This document shows positions 44,536 to 51,910 of a stretch of 64,000 bases of DNA, piece by piece. The stretch's first letter is position 1. Every line of letters begins with the position of its first letter. The notes under the pieces are model-generated. The model worked only from the letters and a program-made list of their open reading frames with translations. It was not told where the DNA came from and ran no database searches. The translations under genes were made by a program, and so were the position numbers. The DNA is from JANYLB01 sp963837715 (GTDB taxonomy: Bacteria; Actinomycetota; Acidimicrobiia; IMCC26256; JANYLB01), in assembly GCA_963837715.1 (NCBI GenBank), contig CAWIOF010000002.1:1488001-1552000 (forward strand), written 5' to 3'.

Positions 44536-45176
44536 CGCCGCCCGTCCGCTACCTCCTCGTCGCGATCGGCGCGCTCGCGGTCCTCGCGATCTGCGCCCTC
44601 ATCGCGGGTGACGGGACCGTCGGCGCGGCCGAAGCAGCCGTGTTCCGGGCGATCAACGACCTGCCCGGGGGGCTGTACCCGCTCCTGTGGCCGTTCCAGC
44701 AGTTCGGCAACCTGCTCGTCGCGCTGGTGCTCGGACTCGGAGTTGCGGTCGCGCTCCGCCAGTGGAAGGTCGCAGCGGCCGTGGTCGCGGCCGTCGTCCT
44801 CAAGCTGGTCTGCGAGCTCGCGGTCAAGGAGGTCGTGCAACGGTCGCGGCCCGGACGCTCGATCGGCGACGTCGTGATGCGGGGCGACGTCTCCGCCCAC
44901 GGGCTGAGCTTCGTGTCGGGCCACGCGGTGATCACGGCTGCGATCGCCGGACTCCTCACCCCGGTGCTCCCCGGCCGCTGGAAGGTGGCGCCGTGGGTGA
45001 TCGTCGCCCTCAACGGCTTCACCCGGATCTACGTCGGCGCCCACAACCCCCTCGACGTCGTCGGGGGGATCGCTCTGGGGATCGCCATCGCGTGCGTGCT
45101 CGATGCCGTCATCTCGGCGACCGGCGGCTGGCGCGGGTCACGACCCGCGACCACCGCCTCCGGCGCGGCGGCCTGA
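44532..45176 (+). CDS. PAP2-family phosphatase with complete motifs, 214 aa
   Basis: A six-helix membrane phosphatase of the PAP2 type, which removes phosphate from lipids such as phosphatidate, polyprenyl pyrophosphate or phosphatidylglycerophosphate. Motif 1 is KEVVQRSRP (K99, R106, P107), motif 2 VSGH (H131) and motif 3 T164-R165 to H171 and D175 in TRIYVGAHNPLD, so the catalytic histidines are present. The GTG start at 44532 overlaps the fusion-kinase stop by 4 bp; an earlier ATG at 44508 is possible. Its helix pattern (VFRAINDLPGGLYPLLWPFQ) is shared with the third PAP2 protein at 45890, suggesting duplication within the operon. Confidence 0.88.
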   Translation: MTPPVRYLLVAIGALAVLAICALIAGDGTVGAAEAAVFRAINDLPGGLYPLLWPFQQFGNLLVALVLGLGVAVALRQWKVAAAVVAAVVLKLVCELAVKEVVQRSRPGRSIGDVVMRGDVSAHGLSFVSGHAVITAAIAGLLTPVLPGRWKVAPWVIVALNGFTRIYVGAHNPLDVVGGIALGIAIACVLDAVISATGGWRGSRPATTASGAAA

Positions 45177-45180
45177 CCGG

Positions 45181-45897
45181 ATGAGGCGACGCCCGCCCCC
45201 GGGCCAGGACGCGCCCCGCCCGACGGGTCCGTTGCTCGCCGAACCCCGACGCGCCCTCGGCTGGAGCGGGGCCTTCGCCGTCGCGGCCCTCGTGCTGTGC
45301 CTGGCGATGTGGTGGACGACGAGTCGCGACGTCATCCAGCACGTCGACGACGCGTGGCTCGACCTCATGGAGGATCTCCGGTGGCAACCGCTCGTCGACG
45401 TGGCCGAGGTGCTGTCGTTCCTCGGCGGCACCATCTGCAACTGGACCATCCGGATCGTCGTCATCGGGATCCTTGCGTGGCGTCGGCAGTGGCTCCACCT
45501 CACCGCGTTCGTGCTCGCCGTCGCGTGCTCGGAGATCCTCATCGGTCCGATGAAGATGCTCTACGACCGACCCCGTCCGCCGAACGGGCTCACGGGCACG
45601 TCGGGTGCCTCGTTCCCGTCGGGCCACGCCGTCGGGGCTGCGGTCACGGCCGTCGGACTCGTCATCGTGCTGCTCCCGCCCGGGCACACCCGCTGGACGT
45701 GGGAGCGCCGCGCCGCGCTCTACGCCTCGCTCATGGCGTGGAGTCGGACCTACCTCGGTGTGCACTGGCTCAGCGACGTCGTCGCCGGCACCCTGATCGG
45801 CTGCGCGATCGCGGTCGGCTGCCCGGCCCTGCTCGTCGAGATCCGGGTGCGGGTCGAGAGCCGTCGGCGCCGACGCCGCGAGGTGGCCCGTGAGTGA
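45181..45897 (+). CDS. PAP2-family phosphatase with complete motifs, 238 aa
   Basis: A second intact PAP2 enzyme: motif 1 KMLYDRPRP (K125, R132-P133), motif 2 FPSGH (H149), motif 3 SRTYLGVHWLSD (S188, R189, H195, D199). Six hydrophobic helices are visible, beginning LGWSGAFAVAALVLCLAMWW. The sequence is closer to classical BcrC/PgpB-like phosphatases than its neighbours. The ATG at 45181 follows the previous stop by 4 nt, and the end overlaps the next gene by 8 nt. Action on undecaprenyl pyrophosphate or phosphatidylglycerophosphate is possible; context favours a lipid that the flippase and kinase also handle. Confidence 0.9.
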   Translation: MRRRPPPGQDAPRPTGPLLAEPRRALGWSGAFAVAALVLCLAMWWTTSRDVIQHVDDAWLDLMEDLRWQPLVDVAEVLSFLGGTICNWTIRIVVIGILAWRRQWLHLTAFVLAVACSEILIGPMKMLYDRPRPPNGLTGTSGASFPSGHAVGAAVTAVGLVIVLLPPGHTRWTWERRAALYASLMAWSRTYLGVHWLSDVVAGTLIGCAIAVGCPALLVEIRVRVESRRRRRREVARE

Positions 45898-46489
45898 CCG
45901 ACGGTACCGAGGCCGCGAGATCGGTCGGCTCGTGATCGGCGTCGGCGTGCTCGCTGCCGCAGCCGTGCCCGCCCGCCGCAGCCGCCCGGCACCGCTGGAA
46001 GCGACGGTGTTCGAGGTGGTGAACGGCCTCCCCGACCGGCTGCACCCTCCGGTCTGGCCGATCATGCAGGCGGGCTCGCTCGCGGCTGTGCCCCTGGCCG
46101 CGGTCGCACTGCAAGCAGCAGGTCACCGCCCTGCCGCGACCCGGGTCGCCGTCGGAGGAGTCGCGGCGTGGGCGCTGGCCAAGGCGGTGAAGCAGGTCGT
46201 CGGCCGGGGTCGACCCGACGGCCTCGTCGACCCGTTGCGGGTCCGCGGGCGACCCCAGACCGGACGGGGGTTCCCCTCCGGTCACGCGGCTGTCGCCACG
46301 GTGCTCGCCGCCGGAGCCGCCGCCGCAGTGCCCGGTCTGGGTCCGCTGCTCCTGGGTGGCGCGGTCACCGTCGCGCTCTCGCGCGTCTACGTCGGGGCGC
46401 ACCTCCCCCTCGACGTCGTCGGTGGTGCCGGGCTCGGGCTCGCCGTCGCCGCCGGGGTCGCGATCGTGGGCCCGCAACGACCGGCTTGA
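45890..46489 (+). CDS. PAP2-family phosphatase with complete motifs, 199 aa
   Basis: A third intact PAP2 protein: KQVVGRGRP (K101, R108-P109), FPSGH (H132), SRVYVGAHLPLD (S164, R165, H171, D175). Between motifs 1 and 2 a longer polar loop is present (VDPLRVRGRPQTG). Hydrophobic helices are Ala/Val-rich (about residues 14-28, 62-77, 134-147, 151-164, 176-192). The GTG at 45890 overlaps the previous gene by 8 bp, ending the operon. It shares the arrangement VFEVVNGLPDRLHPPVWPIM with VFRAINDLPGGLYPLLWPFQ of the PAP2 at 44532, so the two look like paralogues. Confidence 0.88.
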   Translation: MSDRRYRGREIGRLVIGVGVLAAAAVPARRSRPAPLEATVFEVVNGLPDRLHPPVWPIMQAGSLAAVPLAAVALQAAGHRPAATRVAVGGVAAWALAKAVKQVVGRGRPDGLVDPLRVRGRPQTGRGFPSGHAAVATVLAAGAAAAVPGLGPLLLGGAVTVALSRVYVGAHLPLDVVGGAGLGLAVAAGVAIVGPQRPA

Positions 46490-46540
46490 CCTCGGCGCGG
46501 TATCCGCGGTTTCCGGGCGCTCTGCCCGTATCCTGCGCCC

Positions 46541-46714
46541 ATGACAGAGATCATGGACGTGCGCATCGAGAACCCCGACGATCCCGAAGGCCCCGCCGTC
46601 GTCGTCGTGATGTCGAACGGCGTCGTGCTCCGCGACCGCCTGCCCACGCTGGAGCAGGCGCGTCGGAAGGTGCTGGCCGTCCAGGCGAAGGCCTGGCCCA
46701 CGACCTGCGCCTGA
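46541..46714 (+). CDS. Small conserved-looking protein, 57 aa
   Basis: This short frame, MTEIMDVRIENPDDPEGPAV to AKAWPTTCA, has good codon choice and an alternating charge pattern with RLPTLEQARRKVLAVQAKAW forming a likely helix. It follows the PAP2 operon by 51 bp on the same strand and precedes the SNF2 gene. No family is recognised. A GTG/ATG inside (residue 5) is an alternative start. Confidence 0.5.
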   Translation: MTEIMDVRIENPDDPEGPAVVVVMSNGVVLRDRLPTLEQARRKVLAVQAKAWPTTCA

Positions 46715-46965
46715 CCACCCACTGCTGACCCACCGCTCCGGTTCCGGGCCGCGGCGGTCGAGCGCGCGGCCCCTGCCCGCGGGGTGATAAACTGCGCTCG
46801 ACGTTCAGCCCACGTGGGCGCGTCGACGGCCCTGGTCAGGCCGGCACCCGGGTGCTCCGATCCTCCGACGATCGGCTCCCGCCAACGGTGCGCAGCCCGG
46901 CGTTCCCGCCGCGCAGGCCCCCTGGGATGACCATTCCCGGCGCAGCGACCGACGAGACAGGGTGC
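46715..46965. other. Leader region before the SNF2 gene
   Basis: TGATAAACT at 46785-46793 resembles a -10 element about 180 bp before the SNF2 start. The rest is GC-rich, and although an open frame runs through part of it, it lacks coding character. No terminator after the small gene is visible. Confidence 0.35.
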
Positions 46966-49740
46966 ATGACCGCTCCCATCACAGAACGGGCAACGGGCGA
47001 ACTGGAAACGGCGCCGCTCACCGTGCGGATCGTCGACGATCGTCTCCACCTCTGCGCGCTGACCCCGGAGCTGCTCCCCCAAGCCGGGACCGACGCCCCG
47101 GTCGACCTGGCGGCGACAGCGCCCGGTCCCGGTGCTCCTCGACGACGGCACCACGAGCCGGTGGTCGGGTGTCCCGGTGGTCGGCGCCCTCCGGTTCGTC
47201 GACTGGCTCTGCACCGTCCGACCCTCGGTCGACGTGACCGTGACGGCGGTTGCCGCGCTCATCGTCGAGGCGGCCGAGCTCACGGCCCAGGGCGAGGTCG
47301 TCCCCGATCTCGCGACCGACACCACCGAACGGCGCTGGACCTGGCGGCCCGCGCCGGGCATCGAGGCCGCGGCCCGGATCGGCAAGGTGTGGACCGCGGC
47401 ATCCGACGCCATCGACGACGGCGATCCCGACGACGTCCTCGGCGGGTGGTTCGCCACCACCGTCGGGCGAGCTCGCCACCGCGCGCCTCGGCCAGCCGCC
47501 GATCAACTCGTCGGTACCCGAGGCCCGGGTCCACCGCTGGGCCGACCAGGTCTCGGCCCGCGTCGGTGCCGGCGCCCGTCTGCGCTTCCACCTCAGCGCG
47601 CCCGACGACCTCGAGGGCCACTTCCTGCTTCTACGCCCGCCTGGAGTCGCTCACCGACCCGACCGTGGTGCTCCCGCCGCTCGGCGCCGACACCGCCGAT
47701 CTCCTCGGCACCACTCCCCACGAGGCCGTGACCCTGCTGGCCTGCGAATGGGACATCGCCCGACGGGCGTGGTCCGGTGCTCCCCGACCGCCCCACCGAC
47801 GAACTCATCGTCGACGCCGGCGAGGTCGAGGATCTCCTCGAGCACGGCCTCGCCGGGCTCCACGCGTCGGGCATCGACGTGCACCTGCCGTCGGCGATGC
47901 TCGCACAGACGTCGCTCGTGCGCCGCGTCGTCGTGGCCGGCGCTTCTGCGAGCCTCGACGCGAAGACCCTCGCGCTCACCGGCGAGGTGCTCGTCGACGG
48001 TGAACCGCTCACTGCCGAGCCGAGCTCGAGACGCTCGCCGAGGCCCGCAGCGAGCTGGTCGCCGTGCGCGGTCGCTGGATGCGCATCGACGAACAGACCC
48101 GGGCGGCCACGCTCGCGTTCGCGAAGCGTGTCGCCAAGGGCGGCGCGTCGACCGCCGAGGTCCTCGAGCTCGCGGCGACCGCCGACGAGGTCGACACCGC
48201 GGCTGCGACCGGATGGGTCGCGAAGGCGTTGGCCGGCGAGTTCAAGCCGACGCCCGCGGAGCGGGTCGCGACTGCCGAAGTCGTTCACTGCGACGATGCG
48301 TCACTACCAGCTCGACGGCCTGGCCTGGCTGTCGCTGGCTCGAGAGCAACGGCCTCGGCGGGATCCTCGCCGACGACATGGGCCTGGGCAAGACGATGCA
48401 GGCCCTCGCGATCATCGCCCACGACCTCGAATCCGACGACCCGCCGACCGCAGCCGACGCTCGTCGTCGCGCCGACCTCGGTCGCGTCGAACTGGGTGCG
48501 CGAGGCCGAGCGGTTCGCACCCGAGCTGCGGGTCGCGCTGCATCACGGCTCCGGTCGCGAGAACCCGGCCGGCTACGTCGGCACGGTCGACGTCGTCGTC
48601 ACGAGCTACGGCGTGATGCGACGCGACGAGCAGCTCCAGGCCATCGACTGGCACCGCGTCGTGCTCGACGAGGCCCAGGCGATCAAGAACCCGACCACCG
48701 CAACGGCCAAGGCCGCTCGCAAGCTCAAGGGCACCCACCGCCTCGTCGTGACCGGCACGCCGGTCGAGAACCACCTCGGCGAGCTCTGGAGCCTCATGGC
48801 CTTCGCGAACCCAGGCCTGCTCGGCACCCAGACCGCGTTCAAGACCCGCTACGCGAACGCGCTCGACGCCGACTCTGGGGTGTCGCTCGAGACGCTCCGC
48901 AAGCGGATCGCCCCGTTCGTGCTCCGCCGCCACAAGACCGATCCCGGAATCGCCGACGAGCTCCCCGAGCGCATCGTCGTGCGCGACGACTGCACCCTCA
49001 CCCGCGAGCAGGCCGCGCTGTACCAGGCGGTCGTCGACGACATGCGCTCCGACGTCGCCGACGCGACCGGCATGAAGCGGCGAGGCAAGGTGCTCGCAGG
49101 GATCACGAAGCTCAAGCAGATCTGCAACCACCCCGCGACCATCGCCCCCACCCCCGAAGACGAAGAGGGCACGAGTGCGCTCGCCGGCCGCTCCGGGAAG
49201 CTCGACCGGCTCGTCGAGCTCGCCGAAGAGATCATCGAGGAGGGTGAGGCGGTCGTCGTGTTCAGCCAGTACGCGACGTTCCTCCGGCGGGTGGCTGCGC
49301 ACCTGCGGACGGAGCTCGACGTCGGCGTCGAGAACCTCGACGGCAAGATGAGCCGCGTCGCCCGCGACGCTGCGGTCGAGCGGTTCAGCGCTCCCGACGG
49401 CCCACCCGTCCTCTGCGTGTCGCTCAAGGCCGGAGGGACCGGGCTGAACCTGGTGCGGGCGAACCACGTCATCCACTTCGACCGCTGGTGGAACCCCGCG
49501 GTCGAAGACCAGGCCTCCGACCGGGTGTGGCGCATCGGCCAGACGCGAGGTGTGGTGGTGCACACCCTCGTGTGCCCCGGCACGCTCGAGGAGCGCATCG
49601 CCGATCTCCTCGACCAGAAGCGCAGCCTCGCCGATGCCGTCGTCTCGTCGTCGCCCGAGCAGCTCATCAGCGAGCTCGACGACGCCGCGCTCGCGGCGCT
49701 CGTCGAACTCGACTCCGATCTCGCGACGGGGCTCCAGTGA
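46966..49740 (+). CDS. SNF2/RapA-type helicase-like ATPase, at least eight frameshifts before 48450
   Basis: SWI2/SNF2 ATPases translocate on DNA and remodel protein-DNA complexes. The last 1.3 kb is clean: APTSVASNWVREAERFAPEL, DEAQAIKN (motif II, D-E-A-Q), LVVTGTPVENHLGELWSLMA (III), FSQYATFLRRVAAHL (IV), LKAGGTGLNLVRANHVIHFD (V) and DQASDRVWRIGQTRG (VI). Upstream, ILADDMGLGKTMQALAIIA (I) and the N-terminal domain are spread over all three frames, with breaks near 47125, 47469, 47629, 47776, 48020, 48280, 48337 and 48440; most are mended by removing one base. The intact product would be about 920 aa. Its stop overlaps the SWIM gene start. Confidence 0.8.
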
Positions 49741-50610
49741 CCGACCCCGGTGCCGACGGCAACCACAACACCGACGCCGGAGGATCCGCCGGGGCGAACC
49801 GGTCTGGCCCCGACGGCTCGCCGACCCCGTCGAAGCGGTCCCGTCGCCGACGTCGCCGACCGTCGAGCCCCTCGGATCCGAATCTGCGCACCGACGCCGA
49901 CGCCGGCTCCCCGTCGCCCGCCAACGGGGCCGAGCCCGGGAACAGCCTCGACGGCCCGAGCCCGACGCCGGGAGCGAAGCGTCGACGCCGATCCCGGCGG
50001 CGATCCCGGTCGGGATCCGGCGACGGTGCCCGTCCACCCGAAGGCGGGGCCCAGCTCACTGCGGTCGACGACGATGCGTCGCCGGTCAGCGAAGCGTCCC
50101 GGGCCCTCTCGGAGTCGTTGCAGGCCGCCGTGCTCGGCCACACCAGCGGTGCGGTGCTCGCCCGCGGTCGCGGCTACGTCAAGCGCAACCGGGTCACCGA
50201 GCTCCGGGTGAGTGCGGGCCGGATCCGCGCCCGCGTCCTCGGGTCGGAGGGCGAGCGCTACCGCGTCGAGCTGACCGCGCCGCAGACGCCGGCGCCGTCG
50301 GTCGATGACGAAGATCCGGTGGAGCTGCGACTGCCTCTACGCGGCCGAGCACCGACGGGGCACCTGCAAGCACGTGGTCGCGGTCGCGCTCGTCGCGGCA
50401 CGACGGTTCGAACGCACCGACGCCCTCCGTCGGCGTTGGATGGGCGGCGCGGCAGCCGAGGCGCCCGAGGCCGAACCCGCCGAGTTCGTCGCGCTCGCCG
50501 AGCGGCTCCTCGCCGCGTTCACCGCGCCACCTGTGAGCGCCGAAGACGTGCTCGCCCGCGCCATCAAGATCGCGCCGCCGCCGTTCTCCCTGCGTGAACC
50601 CCGCGCCTGA
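49737..50610 (+). CDS. SWIM zinc-finger protein, frameshift near 50300
   Basis: SWIM domains bind zinc through C-x-C...C-x-H and often interact with DNA or protein. The first frame has a long, highly basic, Ser/Arg-rich N-terminus (SKRSRRRRRRPSSPSD) that is probably disordered, then AAVLGHTSGAVLARGRGYVK and RVSAGRIRARVLGSEGERYR leading into the domain. One base must be dropped near 50300 to reach RWSCDCLYAAEHRRGTCKHV, which supplies C-x-C and C-x-H. SWIM proteins encoded next to bacterial SNF2 ATPases are a known partnership. The GTG at 49737 overlaps the SNF2 stop by 4 bp (GTGA), so they are translated together. Confidence 0.83.
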
Positions 50611-50625
50611 CACGCCGCCCGCGGG

Positions 50626-51511
50626 CTACCGCTGCTGGAACACGCGCAGGTAGTCGACCTCGAGCTGGCGGGTCAGGGTCGGGTTCTGCAGACCCTGGCC
50701 CCAGTCGCGCTCCCACGAGTGGTCGACCATGAGGTTCAGGATGATCTGCATCGGGCCGTTCTCGATCGCGGCCGCGTTCCTGGTCTCGCCGCACTTCACG
50801 CCGTCGATGTACCAGGCGATGTGATCGGGCTGCCAGTCGACACCGAAGCGCGAGAAGTTCTGCGAGTAGTCCTTGACTGCACACGCACCGTTGTTGCCGG
50901 TGGCGTTGTTCACGGAGTGACGCGCGGTCCGGTCGGGCTTACCGTGGTACGTCATGTACGCCGTCGTCGGGTCGTATCCGAGTGCCTCGACGATGTCGAG
51001 CTCACTGCGGTAGCTGTAGCTCGGGTTCGCGGGCAGCATCCAGAAGGCGGTGAAGAAGCCCGGCGTGCGCGGCGGCAGCTTGAGCCGCGCCTCCACGTAG
51101 CCGTAGGTGAACGAGTACAGGTAGTTGGAGTCGTTGCCACTCCGGCGAGCGGTGGAGAGCAGACCCGAGCGGTAGGTGCACTGACCGTTCAGACACGCAC
51201 TGTTGTTCATCGTCGGTGCCGGCGCGGCGACGAGCTTGGCCGTGCCGTTGCTCACGCGGACCTGGTTGGCCGAGTAGTACTCCCGGCCCTGGTTGAACGA
51301 CCCGGTGCACGCGCCGTAGTTCCAGTCGAAGCACGGCGTGAGCTTGTTGTGGTCGTAGTCGGAGCCGTTGAACTCCTCGGAGAAGGTCTGTCGCCACTGC
51401 TTCCCCGCCGACGCGGGGGCCGGGACCCCTGGCGACGTCGGCGTCGTCGTGGGCGTGCACGCACACCGCGACCAGCGCGAGCGACGAGATGAGCAACAGC
51501 AGCTTCTTCAT
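50626..51511 (-). CDS. Secreted glycoside hydrolase family 16 lipoprotein, frameshift near 51460
   Basis: GH16 enzymes cleave beta-1,3/1,4-glucans and related galactans. The start MKKLLLLISSLALVAV is a signal peptide. After one frame change near 51460 the sequence reads ACTPTTTPTSPGVPAPASAG (a probable lipobox cysteine and Pro/Thr linker), then KQWRQTFSEEFNGSDYDHNK, and the catalytic ELDIVEALGY with the E-x-D-x-x-E pattern. IAWYIDGVKCGETRN and QLEVDYLRVFQQR close the family jelly roll. Length without the signal is about 275 aa, normal. The substrate cannot be told. It sits in minus orientation, converging with the SWIM gene. Confidence 0.85.
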
Positions 51512-51910
51512 GATCAGGCTCCGTGATCCTTCGCGATTGCCGGCGTCGTGATGGGCGAGACCGGTACGACGAGGGCGTGTCGTCGGTTGCAACACGCCCA
51601 GGAACGAAGTCGACTGACTCCGAGCACTCCCACTTGTGGCCCCGTTGTGTTATCGGTCGCGCGAACGGCCGCGCTTGAATCGAGCCTGAACTGCGATCCG
51701 CTCACCGGCGCCGGAACCGGTCGGATCGGTACACCCGGTGGCCAAGGGGTGCGGGGGCGGGGATCTCGTGCGCCATCCGTGGTTCCTCCGTCGTCGGGGG
51801 ATCTTCCGTGAGCCCGGACGGCGACGGTAACAAGGGCATGGCGGCCCGGCGATGTTCGAGGACGGACACCCGCGGCTTCGGGCACGCGAACCGTGCATCT
51901 TTCCCCGAAG
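51512..51910. other. 400-bp region without an established gene
   Basis: The region probably carries the GH16 promoter and the 3' end of the signalling gene. A minus-strand frame at 51776-51702 reads MAHEIPAPAPLGHRVYRSDR plus four residues, after a strong GGAGGAACC ribosome site, so it may be a short leader peptide. GATAAC near 51652 on the minus strand is a possible -10. No further gene or hairpin is supported. Confidence 0.4.
51702..51776 (-). CDS. Possible 24-aa leader peptide
   Basis: The ATG at 51776 follows GGAGGAACC by 4-5 nt, one of the strongest ribosome sites in the window. The peptide is MAHEIPAPAPLGHRVYRSDR and ends FRRR at a TGA. It is 190 bp upstream of the GH16 start. Its existence rests only on the ribosome site, so confidence is low. 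Confidence 0.3.
   Translation of the reverse strand: MAHEIPAPAPLGHRVYRSDRFRRR

Noticed and set aside
46966..48450. Programmed ribosomal frameshifting in the SNF2 gene
   Set aside because: Eight sites without a common slippery heptamer or downstream pseudoknot, some needing opposite corrections, cannot be programmed; error or decay is simpler.
51702..51840. Cyclic di-AMP (ydaO-type) riboswitch upstream of the GH16 gene
   Set aside because: The ggaggaacc stretch recalls one ydaO segment, but the remaining conserved blocks and pairing arms could not be found; it is simpler as a ribosome site.
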